51,647 nt of DNA, taken from the NCBI RefSeq assembly GCF_900113255.1, contig NZ_FOOR01000021.1, positions 1-51,647 of the forward strand, written 5' to 3'. The stretch is from Novosphingobium sp. CF614 (GTDB taxonomy: Bacteria; Pseudomonadota; Alphaproteobacteria; Sphingomonadales; Sphingomonadaceae). Each line of letters begins with the position of its first letter. Position 1 is the stretch's first letter. The translations under genes and the position numbers were made by a program. Below the pieces are notes generated by a model that did not search any database, was not told where the DNA came from, and saw only the letters and a program-made list of their open reading frames with translations. Shown piece after piece: positions 17,070 through 25,821 of the stretch.

Positions 17070-18410
17070 CTACCGCAAGCCCATCCTGTCCATCTTCTTG
17101 AGCAGGCCAACGCGTGAAAGGCCTAGCTCGCGAGCCGCGTGGGTGTGGTTGTTTCCTGTCCGCTCCAGCGCTTCTTTAATGCGACGACGTTCGAGCCCGG
17201 CGATCTCCTGCTCCAGGGTCTGAGCCTCAGAAGCTGGAGCCGGTGACAATGCCTCTCCAGTGGCAAAGGCCAGGTCTTCAACACCGATCGCCAGACCGGT
17301 TGCTGATTTGGGCGCCATCGCTGCGGCGCATTCGACAGTTGATCGCAACTCGCGCACATTGCCGGGCCAGCGACGCGCGGCCAGCCAATCAATCGCACCC
17401 GGTGCGAAGTTGCCTTCCCCGTCCGTCGCACGGCGCAGGAACAGGCTGGCTAGCAACGGAATATCCTCCCGCCGTTCGTCCAGCGACGGCGTCCGCAGCA
17501 CGAGACCGCGCAAGCGATAGTACAGGTCCTCGCGAAAGCTGCCGTCAGCCACCGCGGCTTCGAGATCGCGATGCGTGGCAGCGATGATGCGCACGTCGGC
17601 CCGGCGCAACTCGCGTGCGCCGACCGGTTGGTAGGTACCATCTGCCAGAAAGCGCAGCAGCTTGACCTGCATGGCCGCAGGCATTTCGCCGATCTCATCG
17701 AGGAAGAGCGTGCCATTGGAGGCGATCTCAACCAAGCCAGGTCGGTCCGAATGGGCGCCGGTGAAGCTACCTTTCAGATGGCCGAACAACTCGCTTTCCA
17801 ACAGATCCGCCGGAACGGCACCGCAGTGAATGGGCACCAGCGGCTGCTTGGCGCGCGGCGAGGCCGCGTGGATCGCTTGCGCGACCAGTTCCTTGCCCGT
17901 GCCACTGGGGCCGAGCACCATGACAGGCAGCGCTGTTGGCGCGACGCGACGAATAAGGTCTCGCAAGGCGACCATGGCAGGGGAATTACCGATGAGGCCC
18001 ATGTCTTCGTCCACCCCGACCTGCGCTTTGAGATCCGCCACCTCACGGGCAAGGCGCGCGCGTTCGACGGCGCGGGCAACCACCACTTTCAGCATGTCGG
18101 GATCGACCGGCTTGGCCAGGAAGTCCCAAGCGCCCGCCTCGATTGCTTTGAGCGCGAGGGCATGATCGGCATGGCCAGTCATCACCACGACCGGCGCCGG
18201 TGCGAAAGCGGGGATCAGCGCCAGCCCGGCTTCGGGATCGTGATGGGGCGGCATCGAGAGATCGAGTAGGACGACATCGGCCGGCTTATGCGCGAACGCC
18301 GCGCGCGCCGCATCGCCATCTCCCACAGTCTGAACCTCATGGCCAAGACTGCGCAGCCATTGGCCCGTCAACCGCTGGAAGGCCGGTTCATCGTCTGCAA
18401 TCAGGATCAT
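17070..18410 (-). CDS. NtrC-family sigma-54 response regulator
   Basis: The 446 residues comprise a receiver domain (phosphoacceptor D50 in VVLLDLSMPP, K100), an AAA+ domain with Walker A GPSGTGKE (167-174), Walker B TLFLDEIGEMP, and a Fis-type HTH at the C-terminus (HTHAARELGLSRVGLLKKM). The sigma-54 contact loop reads GSFTGA (214-219) instead of GAFTGA. It overlaps the partner kinase by four bases. The divergent operon at 20323 has a consensus sigma-54 promoter, its likely target. Confidence 0.92.
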   Translation of the reverse strand: MILIADDEPAFQRLTGQWLRSLGHEVQTVGDGDAARAAFAHKPADVVLLDLSMPPHHDPEAGLALIPAFAPAPVVVMTGHADHALALKAIEAGAWDFLAKPVDPDMLKVVVARAVERARLAREVADLKAQVGVDEDMGLIGNSPAMVALRDLIRRVAPTALPVMVLGPSGTGKELVAQAIHAASPRAKQPLVPIHCGAVPADLLESELFGHLKGSFTGAHSDRPGLVEIASNGTLFLDEIGEMPAAMQVKLLRFLADGTYQPVGARELRRADVRIIAATHRDLEAAVADGSFREDLYYRLRGLVLRTPSLDERREDIPLLASLFLRRATDGEGNFAPGAIDWLAARRWPGNVRELRSTVECAAAMAPKSATGLAIGVEDLAFATGEALSPAPASEAQTLEQEIAGLERRRIKEALERTGNNHTHAARELGLSRVGLLKKMDRMGLR

Positions 18411-20161
18411 GAGGGGGCTCCAAATGTCAGGCGAAAACAGGTAGACCAGCCCGGCCGCTCCGCCAGCGAGACGGTCCCGTCATGTGCCACCATGATGCGC
18501 CGGACAATGGCGAGGCCAAGCCCTGTTCCGCCCGGCCTGCGTGAAACGAAGGGGCGGAACAGGCTGTCGGCAATCTCCGGCGGGATGCCTGGGCCATTGT
18601 CGCAGATGTCGATAACAGCGGGTGGCCCCGGATCGGCGAACATCGCAACTTCCGTGCTCAGGGACCTTGCGTTGTCGATAAGATTACTCAGGACCCGGTC
18701 GAGCGCGGCGAGATCGGCTGTGACGGTCATGCCTTGCGGGACCTGCGCGGCGATGCCGAAGCGTTCTGCCAGCATGTCCACCGCGATGGCTTGGGGTGCA
18801 ACTGTCCAGGCCTTCGCATAATCGAGAATGTCGGTGATGAGATGGTTCATCCGCGCCACCTGGTCGCCAATCTCGGCCCGTACATCGGCGGGGGCGCCAG
18901 TTGCAGCCATGGTGACGATGCCCAGGGGATTGCGCAGATCGTGCGCCACTGTCGCCGCCAGCGCGCCGAGTTCGGCCAGTCGCGCTTCCCGTTCCACCTC
19001 AACAAGGCGGTGCGCGGCCTCAAGTCGTCTTGCAGCTTCGCCAGCAAGCGCAGCAAAGCGTTCAGCGATGTGACGGGTCGCCAGCGGAGCGTCGTTCCAT
19101 CCGGTTAGTATAACAGTCTCACCCGTCACGCTGAGGCCTGGCCCGTCCGGCGGCAAGGAAAGCCGCTCACGCAAAAGTCTGTTGGCGAGGAGCGTCAGGC
19201 TTTCACCATCCGTCGCTTCGGCCAGTTCATCCCGCCAGGCGGCGATATCCGCTTCGGTTAGGCGTCCGCCGGGAAATACCAGTCGATCGACCAGCCGCTT
19301 CATCGGCGTGAGCAGCGCGAGGCCGAGAAGCAGGGTTGCCGCCAGCGCGGCCCAGGTCGCCAGGAACCCGGCCGGGCGTCCTGCTAGGGCGAGGGGCAAG
19401 GCCGCAATCAAGGCGCTTGCTGCGCCGGCTCCGGCCAGAAGCAGCAGCCAGACAAGACCGCGCTGCGCCCACAAGTCCGCCGCCATGAACCGGTGCCGGA
19501 CAATGCCATAGACCAGCGCGACCGAGTAGAACGGCAGCAGTAGCACAGGCCAAGGGTAAGCGTCGATGCCGAGTGCCGGAAATCCGAACCCTGTCAGAGC
19601 AACAAGGCCGATCGCGCTCGATACGAAGACCGCGCGCGCCTGATCGCGCTGCTGCCCCTGCTGCTCGATCCACATGCGCATCAGCCGAACATGCCCTGCC
19701 AGTGAAAGCGCGGCGGTGAGACACAATACCCCCCAACCCACGACCGAGGGAACGAAGAACCCGGGAAAACCACGCCAGGGCAAGACATCGCCCACACCGA
19801 AGATCAACCCGATGACCGATGCGAAGGCCGCCACGGCATAGCTCGCCACGGCGACACGCCGCTGTGCGGAGGATAGCGCATAGGCAAAGACCAGATAGAC
19901 GAACGCCGCTGCCGGCAGCGGAGAAAGCGCGATCAGCGTTGTCGTGAAAGGCGCAGCCGCCGATCCGAACATGGCAGGTGCCGCCTGCGCCAGGCTCCAC
20001 AAGGCTACTCCGCCTAGGAACATCACGAGCAACCACGCGCCCGGCAGCGCCCGCGCACGCAGCGCGACGAAAATCGCCAGCAAGAGACTGGCGATAGCCG
20101 TCAGCGCCAGAGCGCCCAGATAGGCGAGAATGCCAAGTGCCGTATCCATCGTTAACACCAT
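18407..20161 (-). CDS. Multi-spanning membrane sensor histidine kinase
   Basis: From ATG 20161 (AGGAAG eight bases upstream) this has 584 residues. About eight hydrophobic segments fill roughly residues 10-290, resembling a 7TM-type sensor. A linker leads to the dimerisation helix with ATVAHDLRNPLG (His near 407). The ATPase domain has N-box LSNLIDNA, G1 DNGPGIP and G2 GGTGLGLAIV. The general layout recalls PrsK-like kinases of sigma-54 systems, but I do not assign that name. The signal sensed is unknown. Confidence 0.9.
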   Translation of the reverse strand: MVLTMDTALGILAYLGALALTAIASLLLAIFVALRARALPGAWLLVMFLGGVALWSLAQAAPAMFGSAAAPFTTTLIALSPLPAAAFVYLVFAYALSSAQRRVAVASYAVAAFASVIGLIFGVGDVLPWRGFPGFFVPSVVGWGVLCLTAALSLAGHVRLMRMWIEQQGQQRDQARAVFVSSAIGLVALTGFGFPALGIDAYPWPVLLLPFYSVALVYGIVRHRFMAADLWAQRGLVWLLLLAGAGAASALIAALPLALAGRPAGFLATWAALAATLLLGLALLTPMKRLVDRLVFPGGRLTEADIAAWRDELAEATDGESLTLLANRLLRERLSLPPDGPGLSVTGETVILTGWNDAPLATRHIAERFAALAGEAARRLEAAHRLVEVEREARLAELGALAATVAHDLRNPLGIVTMAATGAPADVRAEIGDQVARMNHLITDILDYAKAWTVAPQAIAVDMLAERFGIAAQVPQGMTVTADLAALDRVLSNLIDNARSLSTEVAMFADPGPPAVIDICDNGPGIPPEIADSLFRPFVSRRPGGTGLGLAIVRRIMVAHDGTVSLAERPGWSTCFRLTFGAPS

Positions 20162-20203
20162 AGCACGACTTCCTGTTTCCATCGTTTACATTTACGAGGG
20201 TCC

Positions 20204-20225
20204 AACCGCTATGGATCTGGCGGTT
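20204..20225. promoter_or_regulatory. Candidate activator-binding palindrome
   Basis: AACCGC and GCGGTT form perfect 6-base arms around a 10-base spacer, 30 bases upstream of the -24 box at 20255. That position suits an upstream site for the sigma-54 activator encoded divergently. Single copy and position are the only evidence. Confidence 0.4.
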
Positions 20226-20254
20226 TTCCAGTCTTCTTCGGCTCCCGATGCAAT

Positions 20255-20269
20255 TGGCACGCCAGTTGC
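20255..20269 (+). promoter_or_regulatory. Sigma-54 (-24/-12) promoter
   Basis: TGGCACGCCAGTTGC matches the consensus TGGCACG-N4-TTGC exactly, with the required ten bases between GG and GC. It lies 54 bases upstream of the first gene of the 20323-23318 operon and between that operon and the divergent sigma-54 two-component genes. Confidence 0.85.
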
Positions 20270-20322
20270 GATGCTGGTTTCGCGCCCGTCAATTCCGGCG
20301 GGCCACTCGAAGGAGACAAGCC

Positions 20323-20646
20323 ATGCTTGCACCGATTGCCGCCTTGCTCATCACCTATGCCCTGACTGCTCTTGTCTCGACGCTGGCTGCCGTCGTGCTC
20401 TGGCGACCGCTATCGATCCTGCTCGCCGAACTGTGCGGCACGGAGGAGCGTTCACGTTTCTGGACGGTGTGGTCCACCGTCATGACCGTGGTCACGCCAA
20501 TGCTTTTCGTTTCGCTGCGCAGCGTCGCCAACAACGTGCCCGACCTCGTTCAGAGCACCATGACGAGCACGCTGTTCGGCATCCTGCTCGCGCTGGTCGG
20601 CATGGGTTACGCGGTGTGGAGTCGCAGTCCAGTCCGCGACGCGTGA
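20323..20646 (+). CDS. Small two-to-three-span membrane protein
   Basis: From ATG 20323, behind a strong AAGGAGA, this encodes 107 residues beginning MLAPIAALLITYALTALV. Hydrophobic segments lie near 5-30, 48-62 and 80-100. No family is recognised. It is the first gene after the sigma-54 promoter, so it may be the main regulated product. Confidence 0.8.
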   Translation: MLAPIAALLITYALTALVSTLAAVVLWRPLSILLAELCGTEERSRFWTVWSTVMTVVTPMLFVSLRSVANNVPDLVQSTMTSTLFGILLALVGMGYAVWSRSPVRDA

Positions 20647-20657
20647 GGGAGCCGGCC

Positions 20658-21935
20658 ATGCACGTCCTTGTGATCGGTGCCAGCGGCTTCATCGGAAGCC
20701 ATGTTACTGGCCGGCTGCTCGCCGAGGGCTTCCGCGTCACGATCGCCGGCCGGGCTCCTGCCCGGCTGGCACGGACGTGGCCGGAAGCCGCAGTCCTCGC
20801 CTGCGATTTCGCACATGACGACGTGTCCGCATGGACGAGCCGCCTACGGGGGGTGGACGCCGTGGTGAACTGTGCTGGATTGATCGGAAACCGTGCGGAC
20901 TATGCCGGCGTACATGACAGCGGCCCGCGCGCCCTGTTCGATGCTTGCATGGTAAGCGGGGTAGAGCGGGTGATCCAGATTTCGGCGCTGGGCGCCGACG
21001 ATACAGGTGTCACCCGATATCACCGCAGCAAGAAGAACGCCGACGATCATCTCGCGGCACTTGATCCGGACGGAAGGCGCATGGGCTGGGCCGTCCTACG
21101 ACCCTCGCTGGTGCTGGGGCGTGGGGGTGCCAGCATGGCGCTGTTCGCTACACTCGCCGCGCTGCCGATCATGCCGCGCCTTGGTGAAGGAAGCTGGCAG
21201 GTGCAGCCGGTCTATATCGACGATCTGGTCGAGGCGGCCCTCCGGTTGTTGCATCGGCCCGGACTTATAGCGCTGAAGCTGGACGCGGTCGGCCCTTGTG
21301 CCGTCACGACTGACGAACTGATCCAGGGATTGCGGCGATGGCTCGGTCTTCGTCCGGCACCGCCACTGGCTTTGCCCATGCGGTTCCTGTCGCTCGTTGC
21401 ACGTTTTGGCGTGGGGCCGGTGACGCGGGAAAGCCTGTCCATGCTTGTTGCCGGCAATACCGCTGCTGTTGCTCCCTTCGCCCACGCCACAGGCCTTCAT
21501 CCGATGGCCTTGGACGAGATGTTGGCCCGCCATCCAGCCTGTGCCGCCGATTTGGTCGAGGCCCGGTTGCAGGCGTTCGCGCCAGCCCTTCCTATTCTGC
21601 TCGCGCTTGTTTGGCTGGCGGGCGGGGTGGTGTTGCTGGCCTTCGCGCCTGCCGTCGCCGTCTCAACCTGGCTGGCAAAGGTCGGACTCGTGGGCCTGCC
21701 GGCCTCAGTGGCGCTTTGGAGCGGATCGCTGGCGGACATCGCCATCGGCCTTGCCCTGCTGGCCCGCGTCCGTGGCGCGGCGCTTGCGGGTACCGCGCTG
21801 ATGCTGGGTTACACCGTGATCCTCACGCTCGCCGCTCCTGACGTCTGGGCCGATCCGTTCGGTCCGCTGGTGAAGAACCTCGCGGTTCTTGGCCTGTCGC
21901 TCGTCGTTCATGCAATGGAGGCCCGCCGTGGCTGA
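20658..21935 (+). CDS. NAD-dependent epimerase fused to a DoxX-like membrane domain
   Basis: These 425 residues start at ATG 20658. Residues 1-290 are an atypical SDR/epimerase (GASGFIGSHVTGRLL, VLRPSLVLGRGG). Residues 310-425 hold four hydrophobic segments of the DoxX-like type. Such fusions are seen in Proteobacteria beside DUF2269 and DUF4166 genes. The substrate is unknown; a redox or lipid-linked role in the envelope is inferred. The next gene starts inside its last codons. Confidence 0.85.
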   Translation: MHVLVIGASGFIGSHVTGRLLAEGFRVTIAGRAPARLARTWPEAAVLACDFAHDDVSAWTSRLRGVDAVVNCAGLIGNRADYAGVHDSGPRALFDACMVSGVERVIQISALGADDTGVTRYHRSKKNADDHLAALDPDGRRMGWAVLRPSLVLGRGGASMALFATLAALPIMPRLGEGSWQVQPVYIDDLVEAALRLLHRPGLIALKLDAVGPCAVTTDELIQGLRRWLGLRPAPPLALPMRFLSLVARFGVGPVTRESLSMLVAGNTAAVAPFAHATGLHPMALDEMLARHPACAADLVEARLQAFAPALPILLALVWLAGGVVLLAFAPAVAVSTWLAKVGLVGLPASVALWSGSLADIAIGLALLARVRGAALAGTALMLGYTVILTLAAPDVWADPFGPLVKNLAVLGLSLVVHAMEARRG

Positions 21936-22401
21936 CTATGTCCTGCTCAAGACCATCCATATTCTCAGCTCCACGCTTCTGTTCGGCACGGGCCTGGGCA
22001 CGGCGTTCCATGGCTGGATGGCGAACCGCGCCGGATCGCTGGAGGCACGCCGGGTAGTGAATCGCAATGTCGTGCTGGCCGACTGGCTGTTCACGACACC
22101 CGCCGTCATCGTCCAACCCGTCACCGGAATATGGCTGGCGCGGATCGCGGGCTTCCCGCTGACCAGCGGCTGGCTGGTGGCCGCCATGGCCCTTTATGTA
22201 CTGGTAGGCGCCTGCTGGCTGCCGGTGGTCGCCATCCAGATCGCGATGCGGCGGATTGCCGATCAGACGCCGGACGGCCAGGCCTTGCCGCTGCGTTACT
22301 TTCAGCTCTCCCGCTGGTGGTTCGCCCTGGGTTGGCCTGCGTTCATCGGCGTAATCATCATCTTCTGGCTGATGGTCGCAAAACCGGAGATTATGCTGTG
22401 A
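21928..22401 (+). CDS. DUF2269-type integral membrane protein
   Basis: A GTG start at 21928, overlapping the previous stop by eight bases and preceded by GGAG, gives 157 residues with four membrane spans. The pattern LKTIHILSSTLLFGTGLGTA and a conserved His near the N-terminus are typical of DUF2269. Function is unknown. It overlaps the next gene by four bases. Confidence 0.82.
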   Translation: MADYVLLKTIHILSSTLLFGTGLGTAFHGWMANRAGSLEARRVVNRNVVLADWLFTTPAVIVQPVTGIWLARIAGFPLTSGWLVAAMALYVLVGACWLPVVAIQIAMRRIADQTPDGQALPLRYFQLSRWWFALGWPAFIGVIIIFWLMVAKPEIML

Positions 22402-22931
22402 ACCTTCCGCTCTTCCGCCGCCTGCTGGGGCAGGACATTGAAGCGCTCGCACCGACTCTGCGCCAGGCGCACGATGCCACCGAGACCCAACGCTGGACCG
22501 GCACGGCGGTCGTGACCCGCAGCCGCAATCCCATCGCCATTCTCCTGTGCCTGATGCTGAAGCTACCGGCACCCGGCACCAACATTCCTGTCACCGTCGT
22601 ATTCGAGCGTCGCCGCGACGGCGAAAGATGGCGCCGGACATTCGCGGGACGGTCGTATCACAGTGACTTCATCAGCAAGTCCGGCCTGATCGTGGAGCGC
22701 ATGGGGCCTACCACCAACATCTTCTGCCTTTCGATCAAGGAAGGAAAGCTCTGCTTCTCGCTCATCGGCTTCCGGTTCCTCGGCATACCGCTCCCCGCGT
22801 GGCTCAGGCCGCGCTGCCCGGCGATCGAGAGAGAGGAAGCGGGACGCTTTGTCTTTGACGTGCCGGTGAGCATCCCCTGGCTGGGTTTCGTCATCCGCTA
22901 CACTGGCAGTATGGAGCTCATCGATGACTGA
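22398..22931 (+). CDS. DUF4166-type protein
   Basis: From GTG 22398 (overlapping the DUF2269 stop) this is 177 residues. It has FRRLLGQDIEALAPTLRQAH at the start, a central GTNIPVTVVFERRRDGERW segment and a FDVPVSIPWLG ending, which match DUF4166 as I know it. The fold appears soluble and beta-rich. Function is unknown; the constant company of SDR/DoxX and DUF2269 genes suggests one pathway. Confidence 0.8.
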   Translation: MNLPLFRRLLGQDIEALAPTLRQAHDATETQRWTGTAVVTRSRNPIAILLCLMLKLPAPGTNIPVTVVFERRRDGERWRRTFAGRSYHSDFISKSGLIVERMGPTTNIFCLSIKEGKLCFSLIGFRFLGIPLPAWLRPRCPAIEREEAGRFVFDVPVSIPWLGFVIRYTGSMELIDD

Positions 22932-23318
22932 CGATCACCCGATCATCCTTTTCGACGCAGAATGCGTGCTGTGCTCGGCCAACGCCCAGTTCATCCTTAC
23001 GCACGACCGCGACCGCCGCTTCCGCCTCGCGTCGATGCAGGGAAAAACCGGCTCCGCGCTGTTTTGCCGTCATGGCATCGACCCTACTGATCCCGACACC
23101 ATTCTCGTAATCGAGGGTGAGAGCGTGCTTAGAGACAGTGACGCTGTGATTTCTATCTATACAGGCTTGGGCTGGCCATGGCGGGCTTGGCGAGCATCGT
23201 TCCTCGATCGCTACGGGACCCGGTGTATCGTTGGATCGCGCGGAACCGCTACCGCATCTTCGGCAAGCGCGACACCTGCTGGATACCAGATTCACAGTAT
23301 GCTGATTGGCTGCTATGA
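22924..23318 (+). pseudogene. DCC-family thiol-disulfide oxidoreductase gene with frameshift
   Basis: The N-terminal half reads as a DUF393/DCC protein with FDAECVLCSANAQF carrying the C-x2-C pair. Near 23180-23186 the family's pattern moves to another frame, where RDPVYRWIARNRYRIFGKRD and then CWIP follow and the frame stops at 23318. In the original frame translation continues to 23409 with unrelated residues. Either one base is missing (or two are extra) in the gene, or the sequence has an error. It is the last gene of the sigma-54 operon. Confidence 0.75.
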
Positions 23319-23541
23319 TGCTGTACGCGCAATTTTATGGGCGTTTATTCAACCGCCCGAGCCCAAACGCTCCCGCCGGGATACTGTATTGAGGCAATCC
23401 GTGGCCTAACGAACCGCTCGCAACCGACGGCCTTGTACCGATGCGCCGCCAGTTCCCTCAGAAAGCAGCCAACTCCACGAGCATGAACACATGATTGTTC
23501 ATATCACATGCCGTTGAATGTCGTGGCTGACGACTTGCCGT

Positions 23542-25524
23542 TTAAAAACCGATCGGTCGGCTAGCCCCGGGCTTTGCCGCCACTTCGGCACGCAGGCGCG
23601 CGACAATCTCGTTGCCATCGTGGGTTGGATCATAACGCAACTGGCGCGCAACCACGGCAAGATCGCCGGGCGTGATGCCCTGCAATGACACCAATGATGC
23701 TGGAGGCTCTATTCCGAAGAAGCGGACGAAAGCCTGTTCCACCTTGGTCCCCGAGAGTGCCCGCAGCTCCAGTTTGAAGACGAAGCGCCGCAGCGTTGCC
23801 GGGTCCAGCCGCTGGGCATGGTTGGTTGCGGCAACCACTGGCAGCGGGTGACGGTCGAGCCAGGTCAGCAATTCGTTGACCTGGCTGACTTCCCAGTTGG
23901 TGCGGGCGGTGCTGCGGTCGAACAGCAGCGAATCCGCTTCGTCGAACAGGAGCACGCTCTCCTTGCGCCGCGCCTCGGCAAAGGCCTCGGCAATGCGCTC
24001 CTCGGTTTCTCCGACCCATTTGGAAAGAAGATCCGATGTACGCCGCACCAGCAGCGGGCGATCAAGCGTCCGGGCGAAGTGATGCGCCAGCGCGGTCTTG
24101 CCCGTGCCGGGGACGCCGGTCAGGAGCAGCGAGACATTCATATGCTCACTTTCACGCAGACGTTCGAACAAGGGGCCAAGCGGTCTGTCGGTTTCGAAGA
24201 GATCGAGATCGATCGGCCCCGGACCGTCCAGCGGCAAATCGCTGCTGCCCCGCAGCGCCTTGGCCAGCGCGCGGGCAGGGCGCAGTCCGCCGTCGGCTTC
24301 GCCCGCCAGCCGGGCACCGCGCGCGGAGACGCGCAGCACCGAAGCCACTTCTGGCGTGTTTTCCAGCAATGACCCCCAGCCATCACCGGGCGTCACGGCT
24401 TCCTCGCGCGCGACATGGTCGAGCATGCGCATGGCGGTATTGCGTGAAGGCAGGTCCAGTTTCAGGACGTGGCTCATACGCCGCAGGATCGCCGGATCGA
24501 CATTGCCGATGGCATTGGTGGTCCAGATCACCGGAACCGGGTTGGTTTCGAGCAGGCGGTTGACGAAGACCTTGCTGCCCTGGCGCCCGCGCATCCAGTC
24601 GCCCTGGGCGGGCTGCGCGTCACCGATCAGGTCTTCCATTTCATCGAAGAGGAGCGCCGCATCGCCCTTTCCGGCGAGCAGGCGCTGGCCCATCTGGAAG
24701 GCGGCGATGCGGTCGCGCCGGTCCGGCTCGTCGCCATCCTCGTCCGCCTCGCCCGCGCCGTGCAGGGAAAAGCCGGCCGCCGCCGCCAGACTGCGTGCGA
24801 ACTCGGTCTTGCCGGTGCCCGGCGGACCATGGATCAGGATGTTGATGCCGCGAGCGCGTTCGCGCCGCGTACCTTCGAGAAGGCGGCGGAGAAATTCCGT
24901 ATCCTCGACATGCGCAAAGGCGGAAAGGGGCAGGCCTGCGACGTGACGCGGACCGACCATCAAGGCGATGATCTCCGCCTCGGTTTCCGGCAAGCGGTCG
25001 AGCAGGTTTTCGAGCGCCCAGCGAGTCTCAAGGCGCACCTGCCCGCGCCAGTCCGCGCGAAACGTCACAAGACCCATGCGGAACAGCGGATTGAGCCTGA
25101 CCCGCCGCTCAGCGTCCTGCGGTTCGGCCCCGGCCACCTCGCCAATCATCGCCGGCACATCGTTGGCGGAGCGGGCAAGGATGTCGTCGAGTTCGCCCGG
25201 CAGGCACAGCCGATCGAGCGCGAACGTCACTTCGACGATCGCGCTGTCGATCACATCGAGGCGCAGCAAAACGGCCAGCTCGCGCGCGAGCCGGAGCACG
25301 CCACTGCCATCACTGGCACTTTCACCGGCGCAAGGTCCATCCTGTGCAACCGCGCGCTTGAGCGCGGCCCAGGCGAGCTTCTTCGCCTCCGCGACCTTGA
25401 GGCCGAAGAGCGCGGCGCCATTGGCGCGGGCGAATTCGAGCAGGGCCTTTGCCTGCTGGGACGCGGCCGGCATGCCGCGCATGGCCCGGCGCAGCATGCG
25501 CCGGGTGATCTCAATCTGGTTCAT
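23542..25524 (-). CDS. Double AAA+ ATPase of the RNA-repair operon
   Basis: The 660 residues hold two AAA+ modules. Module one has Walker A GPPGTGKT (233-240) and Walker B LLFDEMED (291-298). Module two has GVPGTGKT (470-477) and LLFDEADS (524-531). A helical N-terminal region of about 200 residues has no motif I recognise. Both modules keep nucleotide-binding residues, so it is probably a two-ring or two-tier remodeller. It lies on the same strand behind rtcA, about 300 bases away. AAA+ genes of this kind do accompany some rtc operons; what it remodels is unknown. Confidence 0.88.
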   Translation of the reverse strand: MNQIEITRRMLRRAMRGMPAASQQAKALLEFARANGAALFGLKVAEAKKLAWAALKRAVAQDGPCAGESASDGSGVLRLARELAVLLRLDVIDSAIVEVTFALDRLCLPGELDDILARSANDVPAMIGEVAGAEPQDAERRVRLNPLFRMGLVTFRADWRGQVRLETRWALENLLDRLPETEAEIIALMVGPRHVAGLPLSAFAHVEDTEFLRRLLEGTRRERARGINILIHGPPGTGKTEFARSLAAAAGFSLHGAGEADEDGDEPDRRDRIAAFQMGQRLLAGKGDAALLFDEMEDLIGDAQPAQGDWMRGRQGSKVFVNRLLETNPVPVIWTTNAIGNVDPAILRRMSHVLKLDLPSRNTAMRMLDHVAREEAVTPGDGWGSLLENTPEVASVLRVSARGARLAGEADGGLRPARALAKALRGSSDLPLDGPGPIDLDLFETDRPLGPLFERLRESEHMNVSLLLTGVPGTGKTALAHHFARTLDRPLLVRRTSDLLSKWVGETEERIAEAFAEARRKESVLLFDEADSLLFDRSTARTNWEVSQVNELLTWLDRHPLPVVAATNHAQRLDPATLRRFVFKLELRALSGTKVEQAFVRFFGIEPPASLVSLQGITPGDLAVVARQLRYDPTHDGNEIVARLRAEVAAKPGASRPIGF

Positions 25525-25821
25525 AATGTCTCGCTTCGCGAGCGGCCGCGCAGACGCGCGGGGTCGCTCTTTCAGTTTCCGGTTCTATCGGGAAACCGGG
25601 CAGCGGCGCTCAGGCCCTGCCACGGCGAAGGAGACGCCTAGGCGAAGGGCTGGAACGCGGCGGGCACGGTGCCCGAATAGATGCGTAGGTCCAGCAATGG
25701 TCTTCTCCTGCGAACTGCGGAATTGCCGTTCGAGCGGCGCGGCCTTTACGCGAATCGAACGGCATTCGCAACGATGGAATCAGGTGAGGTCGGCCCGGCG
25801 ATAGATCGCCAAGCCTGCACC
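25525..25821 (-). other. Structured spacer between rtcA and the AAA+ gene
   Basis: Read on the minus strand this 297-base gap holds several strong hairpins. One joins GGTGAGGT and ACCTCACC across the rtcA stop (25783-25826). One is built from arms at 25720-25733 and 25755-25767 (TGCCGTTCGA type). Others are GTTTCC/GGAAAC, CCGCGC-GTCT-GCGCGG and GCTCGC-GAA-GCGAG just before the AAA+ gene. A GCGAATGCCG word matches the 5' box of the Y-like RNAs upstream. No T-run follows any hairpin. It may be an attenuating leader or an unrecognised RNA. Confidence 0.45.
25638..25697 (-). CDS. Possible 19-residue peptide
   Basis: A TTG codon at 25697 sits seven bases after GGAG and opens a 19-residue frame reading LLDLRIYSGTVPAAFQPFA. 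It lies inside the structured rtcA-AAA+ spacer. It could be a leader peptide or chance; only the well-placed ribosome binding site argues for it. Confidence 0.25.
   Translation of the reverse strand: MLDLRIYSGTVPAAFQPFA

Noticed and set aside
20130..20657. N-terminal extension of the SDR-DoxX protein
   Set aside because: It would overlap the sigma-54 promoter and the small membrane-protein gene; the Rossmann motif begins right after ATG 20658.
24469..25641. Long plus-strand frame opposite the AAA+ gene
   Set aside because: Mirror of the conserved ATPase frame; no protein-like features.
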